Shown here in pieces: positions 27,272 through 35,535 of a stretch of DNA of 64,000 nucleotides (positions are counted from its first letter, which is position 1; the number at the start of each line of letters is the position of its first letter). The stretch is taken from NCBI RefSeq assembly GCF_004339745.1, contig NZ_SMGP01000006.1, forward strand, positions 62,001-126,000, read 5' to 3'. A model generated the notes under the pieces. That model did not search any database. It saw only the letters and a program-made list of their open reading frames with translations, and had not been told where the DNA came from. The stretch is from Paraburkholderia sp. BL9I2N2 (GTDB lineage Bacteria > Pseudomonadota > Gammaproteobacteria > Burkholderiales > Burkholderiaceae). The translations under genes and the position numbers were made by a program.

Positions 27272-27287
27272 TCTGGAGCCTATCCTC

Positions 27288-28067
27288 ATGACCATTCGAA
27301 TTCTCGTTCCCGTCAAACGTGTCGTCGATGCGAACGTGCGTGTGCGGGTCAGCGCAAGCGGCGCGATCGACGCGACCGGTTTGAAGATGTCGCTCAATCC
27401 CTTCGACGAATGCGCCGTCGAAAAAGCACTGCAACTCAGGGAAGCAGGCGTAGCCGCGCAGGTGACAGTCGTGACATGCGGCCAGTCCACGAGTCAGGAC
27501 GTGTTGCGCACCGCCCTCGCCATGGGTGCCGACGACGCCGTGCTGATCGATACCGGCGCCGCAAGTGCCACGCTAGACTCGCTGGCGGTCGCCCGCCTGC
27601 TGAATGCATACATGGCGACGGGCGGCTTCGGCCTCGTGCTGTGCGGCAAACAGGCGATCGACAACGACATCGGCGGCGTTGCCGCCATGCTGGCAGCATT
27701 ACGTGGCTGGCCGCAGGCGCTGAACGCAAGCGCATTGTCCGTGCATGACGCTCGCTGGCATGTGACGTGCGGCGACGACGGCGGCACGTCGACCTGGCAA
27801 CTGGACGGCCCGAGCGTCGTCAGTGCGGATTTGCGCCTCGCCGAACCGCGCCGCGTCACGCTGCCGAGCATCGTCAAGGCCAAACAGAAGCCGCTTGTCA
27901 CGATCGACGGCGCGTCTCTTGGCGTCGACCTGACGCCGCGCACGGCGATCGTCGAACTGCGCGACCCGCCAGTGCGCGAAGCCGGCATCAAGGTCGCGAA
28001 TACCGCCGCGCTACTGGATGCGCTCGCGGCGAATCATCCATTCGACAATCTGGGAGCGCCCGCATGA
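27288..28067 (+). CDS. etfB: Electron transfer flavoprotein beta subunit
   Basis: A 259-residue EtfB: begins TIRILVPVKRVVDANVRVRV, contains MSLNPFDECAVEKALQLRE and GKQAIDNDIGGVAAMLA, and ends in the alpha-contacting arm. It binds AMP and forms the FAD-carrying heterodimer with EtfA. Starts 17 bases after the dehydrogenase; its stop overlaps the etfA start (ATGA). Sequence is divergent from the fatty-acid EtfB type, in line with a pathway-specific ETF. Confidence 0.9.
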   Translation: MTIRILVPVKRVVDANVRVRVSASGAIDATGLKMSLNPFDECAVEKALQLREAGVAAQVTVVTCGQSTSQDVLRTALAMGADDAVLIDTGAASATLDSLAVARLLNAYMATGGFGLVLCGKQAIDNDIGGVAAMLAALRGWPQALNASALSVHDARWHVTCGDDGGTSTWQLDGPSVVSADLRLAEPRRVTLPSIVKAKQKPLVTIDGASLGVDLTPRTAIVELRDPPVREAGIKVANTAALLDALAANHPFDNLGAPA

Positions 28068-28996
28068 GAAGTCTTGTGGTAGGGGAATCGGAACACGACG
28101 CGCTCGCGGAATCGACGCGGCGCGCCGTCACAGCGGCCTTGCAACGTGGTTTGCCGGTCGACGTCCTGGTACCGGCAGCAGGCGCCGACGCTGCGGCCAG
28201 CATCACCGGCGTGGAACGCGTGCTCGCCATCACGGGCGATGCGGCAGACCCCCAGTTGCCCGAAACGCTCGGTGGGCAGCTTCAGACCATCTCCGACGAC
28301 TACACGCTGATCGTGGCGAGTCACCGCAATCTGGGCCGCAGTGCGTTGCCACGCGCCGCCGCGCTGACCGGCGGCGCGTTTCTCGCGGACGTGACCGATA
28401 TCGACGCTCAAGGCCGCTTCACGCGTGTGCTGTATGCGGGCAGCGTCATCGCGAAGGTGTCGGTAACGGCGCGCACGACGTTTGCGACGATACGTGCGTC
28501 GTCTTTCGTTGCGGCAGAGGCATCGGGCGGCGCGGCAACGATCGTCGAGATCGAGCCCGCCACGGCGTTTGAAAAAACGAAACTGCTGGAGCGCCAGGCA
28601 TCCGGGCAATCGGGACGCGATCTGAGCACGGCACGCGTCGTAGTCTCCGGCGGCCGCGGACTGGCGTCGAAAGACAACATGGTCCGTCTCGGCGAGTTCG
28701 CCGATTGCATAGGTGCCGCACTCGGCGCATCGCGAGCCGCCGTGGATGCGGGTTATGCGCCGAACGCCACGCAAGTGGGACAGACCGGCAAAACCGTCGC
28801 ACCCGATGTGTACTTCGCATTCGGCATTTCCGGCGCGATCCAGCATCTGGCCGGCATGAAGGACTCGAAGGTGATCGTCGCCGTGAACAAGGATCCTGAT
28901 GCGCCGATTTTTTCGGTGGCGGATTACGGCATCGTCGGCGATCTGTTCGATGTATTAAGTGAACTCGAAGCCCACGCCGGCGCAAGGGCAGCGTGA
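28064..28996 (+). CDS. etfA: Electron transfer flavoprotein alpha subunit
   Basis: A 310-residue EtfA. N-terminal domain from [17 protein letters not shown]-terminal FAD domain with [52 protein letters not shown] and [21 protein letters not shown]. It holds the ETF flavin. Overlaps etfB by 4 bases and the next gene by 4. Confidence 0.93.
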   Translation: MRSLVVGESEHDALAESTRRAVTAALQRGLPVDVLVPAAGADAAASITGVERVLAITGDAADPQLPETLGGQLQTISDDYTLIVASHRNLGRSALPRAAALTGGAFLADVTDIDAQGRFTRVLYAGSVIAKVSVTARTTFATIRASSFVAAEASGGAATIVEIEPATAFEKTKLLERQASGQSGRDLSTARVVVSGGRGLASKDNMVRLGEFADCIGAALGASRAAVDAGYAPNATQVGQTGKTVAPDVYFAFGISGAIQHLAGMKDSKVIVAVNKDPDAPIFSVADYGIVGDLFDVLSELEAHAGARAA

Positions 28997-29670
28997 TGGA
29001 ACTCGACCTTCCGAACCCCATCTCGCGCGATAGCGGCGAAGCGCTGGGCCATCTGAAAACGCATCGTGCCGACGAGAATCTGCCGTCGGTCCGCTTTCTC
29101 GACTGCACGTCGGTCTCGCCCGAACCATGGGTCAACGGCGGCGGTACGACCCGCACCCTCGCTGGTGGTGCGAATCCGGCGGGCGTAGCCGACTGGCGCG
29201 TGAGTCTCGCGGACCTCGCGGGCGCCGCGCGGTTTTCGCAATTCCCTGGCTTCGAACGCACGCTGCTGCTGATCGACGACGGCACAGTCGATCTGCATTC
29301 TCGGGATGGCCAACTGCTCGCGCGAACCGGTCAGCCCGTGCAGTTCTCCGGCGACCTGCACGTGTGGGTCAGCTTGCCGACGAAGCCCGTTCAGGTACTC
29401 AATGTGATCGCTCGGCGCGAAGCCTGCCGCGCGAAAGTCAGCGTCGCCACGAACGCGCTGCGGATCACGCCAGCACGCGTGCAGCTGTTGATCTGCCTCC
29501 GCGGACAGTGGAGTCTGTCGAGTACGTTGCTGAAGAATGTCACGCTCTCGCCGATGCGCGGCATCTGGATAGAAGGCCGCGACGAGGAGCTGGATCTGCA
29601 TCATGTCGGCCCCGGCGCGAAGCTGGTGTCGATTGCGATCGAACCGGCCGCCCGGACGCCCGCGCAATAA
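28993..29670 (+). CDS. HutD/Ves family protein
   Basis: A 225-residue cupin-like protein of the HutD family (PWVNGGGTTRTLA, DWRVSLADLAGAARFSQFPGFERTLLLIDDG). Starts at a GTG (28993) overlapping the etfA stop, or at the adjacent ATG (28996). HutD proteins accompany histidine use and may bind a pathway metabolite; their exact role is unsettled. Its place inside an ETF operon, with hutG nearby, hints that the pathway passes through a histidine- or formylglutamate-related compound. The first 35 residues are an extension before the family pattern. Confidence 0.8.
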   Translation: MMELDLPNPISRDSGEALGHLKTHRADENLPSVRFLDCTSVSPEPWVNGGGTTRTLAGGANPAGVADWRVSLADLAGAARFSQFPGFERTLLLIDDGTVDLHSRDGQLLARTGQPVQFSGDLHVWVSLPTKPVQVLNVIARREACRAKVSVATNALRITPARVQLLICLRGQWSLSSTLLKNVTLSPMRGIWIEGRDEELDLHHVGPGAKLVSIAIEPAARTPAQ

Positions 29671-29681
29671 GGCATTCGACC

Positions 29682-31349
29682 ATGCACAACCTCATTGAGC
29701 AGTACGGTCCACGCGAGTCGATGGAATACGACGTCGTGATCGTCGGCGGCGGCCCGGCTGGACTATCCGCGGCGATCCGCCTGAAGCAGTTGGCGGCGGA
29801 GAAAGGCGTCGAGCTTGGCGTGTGCGTACTGGAAAAAGGCTCGGAGATCGGGGCGCATATCCTGTCGGGCGCGGTGATGGACCCGTGCGCGATCAACGAA
29901 CTGATCCCCGACTGGAAGGAAAAAGGCGCGCCGCTGACAGTGGACGTGACCGAAGACAGATTCCTGTTCCTGACCGAAACCGATTCGAAAAGCGTGCCGA
30001 CCTGGGCGCTGCCGGACAACTTCAAGAACCACGGCAATTACGTGATCAGCCTCGCGAACGTCACGCGCTGGCTGGGTCAGCAGGCCGAGGCGCTGGGCGT
30101 CGAGATTTTCCCGGGCTTTCCGGCTGCGGAAATCCTCTATAACGACGACGGCTCGGTTAAAGGCGTCGCCACCGGCAATCTCGGCATCGGCAAGGACGGC
30201 GAGCCCACCGAAAATTTCCAGCTCGGCATGGAGCTGCACGCGAAGTACACGCTCTTCTGCGAAGGTGCACGCGGGCATCTGGGTCGCCAGCTGAACGACA
30301 AGTTCAAGCTGCGCGAAGGCGTCGATCCGCAGGTCTACGGTATCGGCATCAAGGAACTGTGGGAAATCGATCCCGGCAAGCACAAGCCGGGTCTGGTGAT
30401 GCACACGGCTGGCTGGCCGCTTGAGAACGACACGTACGGCGGCTCGTTCCTCTATCACATGGACAACAACCAGGTGGTGGTGGGTTTCGTGGTGGGCCTC
30501 GGCTACACGAATCCGTACCTGTCGCCGTTCGAGGAATTCCAGCGCTACAAGACGCATCCGGCGATCCGCGCTGTGCTGGAAGGCGGCAAGCGGGTGTCGT
30601 ATGGCGCACGGGCGATCACCGCGGGCGGCCTGCTCTCGTTGCCGAAGCTGGTGTTCCCGGGCGGCGCGCTGGTGGGTGACGATGCGGGCTTCCTGAACGC
30701 CTCGCGGATCAAAGGCTCGCATGCGGCGATCAAGACCGGCATGCTGGCGGCCGATGCTGCGTTTGAAGCCGTGCAGGCCGGACGCACCAGCGATGAACTC
30801 ACCGCCTATCCGGAGAGCTTCAAGACGTCGTGGCTGTACACCGAACTGCATCGCGCGCGCAACTTCAAGCAGTGGATGAGCAAGGGCCTGGTCCTTGGCA
30901 CGCTGATGGTCGGCATCGAGCAGAAGCTGCTGGGCGGCAACGTGCCGTGGACGCTGCATCACCAGCATTCGGATCACGAAATGCTCAGGCCGGCGTCGCA
31001 GTGCAAGCCGATCACGTATCCGAAACCGGATGGCAAGCTCACGTTCGACCGGTTGTCCTCGGTGTTCATCTCGAACACAAACCACGAAGAAAACCAGCCG
31101 GTGCACCTGACGCTGAAAGATCCGTCGGTGCCGGTGAACGTGAACTGGCAGACCTACGCGGGGCCGGAGTCACGCTTCTGCCCCGCGGGTGTCTACGAGT
31201 TCGTGACGGACGAGCAAAACGAAGACCGCTTGCAGATCAACGCGCAGAACTGTGTGCATTGCAAAACCTGCGACATCAAGGACCCGACACAGAACATCGT
31301 GTGGGTCGTACCGGAAGGTGGCGGCGGCCCTAATTATTCGAACATGTGA
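29682..31349 (+). CDS. ETF-ubiquinone oxidoreductase
   Basis: A 555-residue membrane-associated flavoprotein that passes electrons from ETF to ubiquinone. FAD motif VVIVGGGPAGLSAAIRL near residue 20; long ubiquinone/FAD domain (GSEIGAHILSGAVMDP, GARGHLGRQL, PGGALVGDDAGFLN); C-terminal 4Fe-4S cluster with CPAGVYEF and CVHCKTCDIKDPTQNI. Complete. It follows the HutD-like gene by 11 bases and is followed by a strong terminator, so it closes the operon and completes the dehydrogenase-ETF-quinone chain. Confidence 0.94.
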   Translation: MHNLIEQYGPRESMEYDVVIVGGGPAGLSAAIRLKQLAAEKGVELGVCVLEKGSEIGAHILSGAVMDPCAINELIPDWKEKGAPLTVDVTEDRFLFLTETDSKSVPTWALPDNFKNHGNYVISLANVTRWLGQQAEALGVEIFPGFPAAEILYNDDGSVKGVATGNLGIGKDGEPTENFQLGMELHAKYTLFCEGARGHLGRQLNDKFKLREGVDPQVYGIGIKELWEIDPGKHKPGLVMHTAGWPLENDTYGGSFLYHMDNNQVVVGFVVGLGYTNPYLSPFEEFQRYKTHPAIRAVLEGGKRVSYGARAITAGGLLSLPKLVFPGGALVGDDAGFLNASRIKGSHAAIKTGMLAADAAFEAVQAGRTSDELTAYPESFKTSWLYTELHRARNFKQWMSKGLVLGTLMVGIEQKLLGGNVPWTLHHQHSDHEMLRPASQCKPITYPKPDGKLTFDRLSSVFISNTNHEENQPVHLTLKDPSVPVNVNWQTYAGPESRFCPAGVYEFVTDEQNEDRLQINAQNCVHCKTCDIKDPTQNIVWVVPEGGGGPNYSNM

Positions 31350-31362
31350 CCATGTCAAATTA

Positions 31363-31392
31363 GAAAGCGGCTTCAACTTTGAAGCCGCTTTC
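31363..31392 (+). terminator. Strong hairpin after the ETF-QO gene
   Basis: GAAAGCGGCTTCAA pairs with TTGAAGCCGCTTTC (31363-31376 with 31379-31392), at least 12 bp of stem, 11 bases after the stop codon. The end TTTCTC is only mildly T-rich. Confidence 0.75.
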
Positions 31393-31669
31393 TCGCAAAT
31401 ACTGACGATCAACAAGCATTTGCCACCAATCATGGCACCGGGCCCTTTCCAATGTCATTGGAGAGAAATCAGAGTAAGCGGCTATCTTTATTGCTGTCGT
31501 CTTGCGTTTTTGCAAGCTCATATTGCGTCGCAACTTTGCTCGCCCCTCTTAACGGAAGAGGATCTTCGCATGCCGGCCCTTACTTCGTCCCAGTGCGGGC
31601 CTGTTGCGCCGTCTGCACTTCGCCGAAAAACTTCTACCTTAGCGCCATTGAATTGTCCGGCATGGCGCG

Positions 31670-32035
31670 CGCGTGCATTCCGCTGCCTGCACGGCGACAA
31701 TTGTTGTGTCTGGCGGACACGCCGACCGACTGATCCTTTGGGCGATCGTAGAGCGTGAGCGCACGCTCCTTGCTGACGACCACGACGCCATCGCCTCGCG
31801 CGCGTTCCTGCGCTCTCCCTCGCCGCGCGGACGATGGGTGGGTCCCTTGCGTGCGTACGCGCACGTCACCTGACTGGCAGCCGTTCAACGGCAGTCAGTC
31901 CGCAGGGGCGGTCGCGCACGCGCTATCGATTCTCGGCGCGCTGTTGCGCTGGGTGACCGAGTTGCACTATGTGGTCGCCAACCCGTTTGCGGGCGTGAAG
32001 GTGCGGGAGCTCATCCGACACCCAGGCCCGCAAGG
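31670..32035 (+). pseudogene. Site-specific integrase (tyrosine recombinase) N-terminal relic
   Basis: Two short frames give the N-terminal core-binding part of an integrase in pieces: LILWAIVERERTLLADDHDAIASRAFLRSPSPRGRWVGP to about 31870, then after a frame change WQPFNGSQSAGAVAHALSILG and LLRWVTELHYVVANPFAGVKVR to about 32000. No catalytic domain (Arg...HxxR...Tyr) follows. It is a decayed mobile-element remnant at the left edge of the flavin-monooxygenase region. The rest of 31394-32133 holds nothing else that I can support. Confidence 0.7.
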
Positions 32036-32133
32036 CGACCGCCTCTCACTGCGACGCCACCCCGGTCAACACTACGAGCGAGTTAGCGTCCTGCGCAAGC
32101 ACGCTCATGCTGGTTTGTTGCGGCTATCGATGC

Positions 32134-32523
32134 TTACTTGAGCGCCCCTTCAGCCACCAGCACTTCGTGCGCCGCCTTGAACGCGCTGAGGCCGTTCGGG
32201 ATACCAGAATAAGCCGTCGCGTGCAGGAGCGCCGCTTTGATTTCGTCAACGCTCACGCCGTTGTTCAGTGCGCCTTTAATGTGCAGCTTGAGTTCGTTGG
32301 TGTGACCCGTCGCAGTAAGCATCGCGAGGTTAAGAAGGCTGCGCGTCCTGCGGTCGAGTGTGTCATCACCCCATGCCCACCCCCAGGCCCACGCCGTGGT
32401 TGCCCGCTGGAATGACATCATGAACGCGTCAGCCTTTTCCATCGCGGCATCGACATATTCCGCGCCGAGCACTTCGCGGCGAATCGGCAGTCCCTTCTCG
32501 AACAACGCGTCGTCATCTTTCAT
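32134..32523 (-). CDS. Carboxymuconolactone decarboxylase-family protein
   Basis: A 129-residue protein of the CMD/PcaC family (AhpD-like helical fold). Start at 32523 (MKDDDALFEKG) with GAGGAG upstream. Family pattern: GLPIRREVLGAEYVDAAM, WGWAWGDDTLDRRTRSLLNLAML, TNELKLHIKGALNNGVSVDEIKAALLH, SGIPNGLSAFKAAHEVL. No CxxC pair, so a decarboxylase or isomerase-like role, not an AhpD peroxidase partner. It lies behind the DUF1330 gene, divergent from the monooxygenase operon. Confidence 0.87.
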   Translation of the reverse strand: MKDDDALFEKGLPIRREVLGAEYVDAAMEKADAFMMSFQRATTAWAWGWAWGDDTLDRRTRSLLNLAMLTATGHTNELKLHIKGALNNGVSVDEIKAALLHATAYSGIPNGLSAFKAAHEVLVAEGALK

Positions 32524-32726
32524 GATTGAACTCCTCTGTGTACGCACAGGCGTATTTGATTTTCCATCGTCCAACAACACATCGATTGCCTTATCGGCTT
32601 CCTGATGAACCGCCTGCCAGGAGATCGGCCCGAACCTTTACGGTCAACGAACAGCCGTCTCTGATCCGATCGTTAAACACAGGGCCGCACTTGACTCCCC
32701 GGATCGTGACAGGAGCCGCAGGACCA

Positions 32727-33017
32727 TCACGCTTCCAATCCTTCGACAATCGACACCTGCGCGGTGCAATGTCCGTCGCGTTTGAGCTTCGCCGACTGGT
32801 ACTCGGATGAGTTGTAGCAATCCAGCGCCGTTTGCATGTCGCTGAACTGGATAACCACATGACGCTCGAAGGACTCCCCTTCGAGCACTTTTGACGCGCC
32901 GCCACGCGCCAGAAAAACCGCCCCGAATTTCCTGAATGCCAACGGCGCAATGTCGGTGTAATCCTTGTATTTCACCGGGTCGAGCACGGTGACATGAGCG
33001 ATCCAATAAGCAGTCAT
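32727..33017 (-). CDS. DUF1330 domain protein
   Basis: A 96-residue dimeric ferredoxin-like-fold protein (MTAYWIAHVTVLDPVKYKDYTDIAPLA, FERHVVIQFSDMQTALDCYNSSEYQ). Ribosome site GGAGGAGGAAAG is excellent. DUF1330 proteins often sit in aromatic and lactone catabolic operons; function unproven. It starts 193 bases from the divergent DUF1185 gene, sharing the operator region. Confidence 0.85.
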   Translation of the reverse strand: MTAYWIAHVTVLDPVKYKDYTDIAPLAFRKFGAVFLARGGASKVLEGESFERHVVIQFSDMQTALDCYNSSEYQSAKLKRDGHCTAQVSIVEGLEA

Positions 33018-33144
33018 CTTTCCTCCTCCAGCTTCAAAAAATTTGATTGGCCAATAACCGCCGATATGTCCACCTTTTCCATCCTACGGCAACCCTTTAA
33101 CACGCTGCTCGGCGACCTTACGCGGTTCAATAGGGTTAACACGC

Positions 33145-33171
33145 ATGGTACGCCGTACTATGGCATACCAC
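33145..33171. promoter_or_regulatory. Two TGG-N4-CCA-type operator boxes in the divergent promoter
   Basis: ATGGTACGCCGT (33145-33156) and ATGGCATACCAC (33160-33171), centres 15 bases apart, match the palindromes at 52.3 kb and 53.3 kb. The pattern fits GntR/FCD-family sites. Position, 39 bases before the DUF1185 start, suggests repression. Confidence 0.65.
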
Positions 33172-33209
33172 AATGTTTCCCATCAACAATCGAACCTAGG
33201 AACCGCGCT

Positions 33210-33812
33210 ATGAGCCTGATTCGCAAATCCATTCTCCATGTCGAGACGGTCTTCGTGGACGGCGACAAAGCCGCATCGAAGCCGCTGAAGCTGATCGGCG
33301 CGGCGGCCGTCATCAAGAACCCGTGGGCGGGCCGGGGCTACGTGGAAGACCTGTCGCCGGACATCCGCGCCATCGCGCCGCAGCTCAGCGAGCACCTCAC
33401 GAAGCTCATCCTCGACGAAGCGGGTTCGGGCGAAGCGGTCGAAGCGTTCGGCAAGAGCGCGATAGTCGGTCTCGACGGTGAGATGGAGCATGCGTCGGCG
33501 CTGATCCATACGCTGCACTTCGGCAACATCTATCGCTCGGCCGTTGGCGCGAAGTCGTATCTGGCGTTCAACAACACGCGCGGCCCGGCAAATGCCCCGC
33601 TGCTGATCCCGATGATGGACAAGAACGACGAAGGCCGCCGTTCGCACTACCTGACGCTCCAGTTCGCCATTGCTGACGCGCCGGCCGCGGACGAACTCGT
33701 TATCGCCATTGGCGGCGCAACTGGCGGCCGTCCGCATCACCGCATCGGCGATCGTTATAAAGATCTGGCAGAACTCGGACATGACCTCAACAACCCTGCA
33801 TCTGTCAAATAA
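33210..33812 (+). CDS. DUF1185 (amino acid synthesis family) protein
   Basis: A 200-residue protein of the family labelled amino acid synthesis/DUF1185 (SLIRKSILHVETVFVDGD, AAAVIKNPWAGRGYVEDLSPD, GKSAIVGLDGEMEHASALIHTLHFGN, IPMMDKNDEGRRSHYLTLQFAIADAP, IGGATGGRPHHRIGDRYKDLAEL). No enzyme activity is established for the family. Start 33210 with AGGA upstream. First gene of a rightward operon; its end overlaps the hydrolase start by 32 bases. Conservation beside flavin monooxygenases suggests work on a reactive intermediate. Confidence 0.85.
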   Translation: MSLIRKSILHVETVFVDGDKAASKPLKLIGAAAVIKNPWAGRGYVEDLSPDIRAIAPQLSEHLTKLILDEAGSGEAVEAFGKSAIVGLDGEMEHASALIHTLHFGNIYRSAVGAKSYLAFNNTRGPANAPLLIPMMDKNDEGRRSHYLTLQFAIADAPAADELVIAIGGATGGRPHHRIGDRYKDLAELGHDLNNPASVK

Positions 33813-34599
33813 TCGCGTCGCGCACTATCTCGAGCAGGGCACCGGGGAGCCACTGGTCCTGATTCACGGCGTCGGTATGCAGGCGGCGGCCTGGTATCCG
33901 CAGATCGAAGCGCTGTCGGCTGAATTCAGGGTGATTTCGGTCGATATGCCCGGCCACGGCACCAGTACCGCGCTGCCTGCGAACGCTGGCTTGCAGCAGT
34001 TCGTGGAGTGGGCGATCGATTTCATTGAGGCGCTGGACGTTGGTCTTGTGAATCTGGCGGGTCATTCCATGGGCTCGTTGATCGCTGCGGGCGTCGCGGT
34101 AACGCGGCCCGATCTGGTCAGGCGCGTCGCCATCCTGAACGGCGTGTATCGCCGCACGGAAGCCGCCCGCAGCGCCGTGCTGCAACGCGCGGCGCTGCTG
34201 CGATCCGGAACCATTGACATCGAAACGCCACTCAAACGCTGGTTCAATGCCGCAGAAGTCCAACGCATTGCGGCGCAGAAAGTGGCGTCATGGCTGAAAT
34301 CAGTCGATCTCGCAGGCTACGCGACGGCCTACACGGCCTTCGCGAGCGGCGACGAAGTCTATGCGGACTGCTGGCACACGATTACCTGCCCTGCTCTCGT
34401 GCTCACCGGTTCGGATGATGCGAATTCGACGCCGGAGATGGCAGAACAGATGGCCAGCGCCGCCCACAACGGCCGTGCCGTCGTGATCCGCAACGAGCGC
34501 CATATGGTGAACCTGACCGCCCCCGAGGAAGTCAATCGCGCCCTGCGCGCCTGGCTGCAGACCGAGCATCTCGCCGAAACGTTGAAATCGGAAGTGTGA
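33781..34599 (+). CDS. Alpha/beta hydrolase (serine type), copy A
   Basis: A 272-residue hydrolase. Oxyanion loop LIHGVGMQAAAW, nucleophile Ser in AGHSMGS (near residue 97), acid in LTGSDDANS and catalytic His in RNERHMVNLTAPEE near residue 245. This is the esterase/C-C hydrolase (MhpC-like) or amidase-like branch. It overlaps the DUF1185 gene and is 1 base from the flavin reductase. A paralogue lies at 51.4-52.3 kb beside a second flavin reductase. Inference: it cleaves the ring-opened or oxygenated product. Confidence 0.88.
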   Translation: MTSTTLHLSNNRVAHYLEQGTGEPLVLIHGVGMQAAAWYPQIEALSAEFRVISVDMPGHGTSTALPANAGLQQFVEWAIDFIEALDVGLVNLAGHSMGSLIAAGVAVTRPDLVRRVAILNGVYRRTEAARSAVLQRAALLRSGTIDIETPLKRWFNAAEVQRIAAQKVASWLKSVDLAGYATAYTAFASGDEVYADCWHTITCPALVLTGSDDANSTPEMAEQMASAAHNGRAVVIRNERHMVNLTAPEEVNRALRAWLQTEHLAETLKSEV

Positions 34600-34600
34600 C

Positions 34601-35524
34601 ATGACCCAAGAGACCGCCAGAATCAATCCTCGTGAACTGCGCGATGCTTTCGGCGCCTTCATGACAGGCGTCACAATTGTGACGACGGCAGGAGACGACG
34701 GCAAGCCGCTCGGCTTTACCGCAAACTCGTTCTCGTCAGTTTCGTTGGACCCGGCCTTGCTGCTCGTGAGCATCGCAAAGACGTCGAGCAACTACCAGAC
34801 GTTTTCCACGACGGAACACTTCGCCATCAACATTCTCGCGGAAGGCCAGAAAGATCTCTCCAATACCTTCGCGCGGCCCAGCGACGATCGCTTCGCCGAC
34901 GTGAACTGGCATCTGAGCGCGAACAACAACCCGCTCATCGGCGACGTCAGTGCGTGGTTCGACTGCACAACGCACACGGTGATCGATGCGGGAGACCACG
35001 CGCTCATCGTCGGCAAGGTCGAGGCATTCCACTCTGCTGGCTACGCGGGCCTCGGCTATTACCGGGGCGGCTATTTCACGCCCGCCAAGGTATCGGCCGA
35101 AGTGATCGCCGGCCCGAAAGTCATCGTGAGCGCGATCATCGCGCGCGACGACAAGGTGCTGCTCACGCGGGACGCGGACAACAGATGGCGTCTGCCTTCG
35201 AAAGAAATCGGCAAGGAAGGCGCCGACAAGGCACTCGCCGAGATCTTCGCGAAGTACCAGCCGGACGCATCGGCAAGCTTCATCTATTCGGCGTACAACA
35301 ACACCGACACCCACTACCAGTACATCTCGTTTCTCTGCAGCGCGCCGGATGAGGCCGCTGTTGCGGGCGAATTCGTGAGCCTCGACGAGATCGGCTCGAA
35401 TCAGTTCCAGGACGCCGCCGTCGCCAGCATGCTCGAACGCTACCGCAAGGAAAGCCAGTTGAAGAGCTACGGCATGTACTACGGCGACCATAGCCAGGGC
35501 ACCGTCCGCCCGCTTCTTTCCTGA
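34601..35524 (+). CDS. Flavin reductase with C-terminal Nudix-like domain, copy A
   Basis: A 307-residue protein. Residues 1-165 are a flavin reductase (FMN-binding split barrel: LRDAFGAFMTGVTIVTT, GFTANSFSSVSLDPALLLVSIAK, HFAINILAEGQKDLS, DHALIVGKVEAF), which supplies reduced flavin to a monooxygenase. Residues 168-307 resemble a Nudix fold (VIVSAIIARDDKVLLTRDADNRWRLPSKEI) but the Nudix box is degenerate (no REx2EExG), so it is probably a regulatory or docking domain. Normal reductases of this type end near 170-190 residues. The LLM monooxygenase follows 11 bases later. Confidence 0.85.
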   Translation: MTQETARINPRELRDAFGAFMTGVTIVTTAGDDGKPLGFTANSFSSVSLDPALLLVSIAKTSSNYQTFSTTEHFAINILAEGQKDLSNTFARPSDDRFADVNWHLSANNNPLIGDVSAWFDCTTHTVIDAGDHALIVGKVEAFHSAGYAGLGYYRGGYFTPAKVSAEVIAGPKVIVSAIIARDDKVLLTRDADNRWRLPSKEIGKEGADKALAEIFAKYQPDASASFIYSAYNNTDTHYQYISFLCSAPDEAAVAGEFVSLDEIGSNQFQDAAVASMLERYRKESQLKSYGMYYGDHSQGTVRPLLS

Positions 35525-35535
35525 AAGGTTACCCC

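Noticed and set aside
25889-27490. 533-codon leftward frame antisense to the FAD dehydrogenase and etfB
   Set aside because: No recognisable domain; opposite strand genes have complete motifs and operon structure.
29763-31106. 447-codon leftward frame antisense to ETF-quinone oxidoreductase
   Set aside because: Composition typical of a shadow frame; the plus-strand gene is unmistakable.
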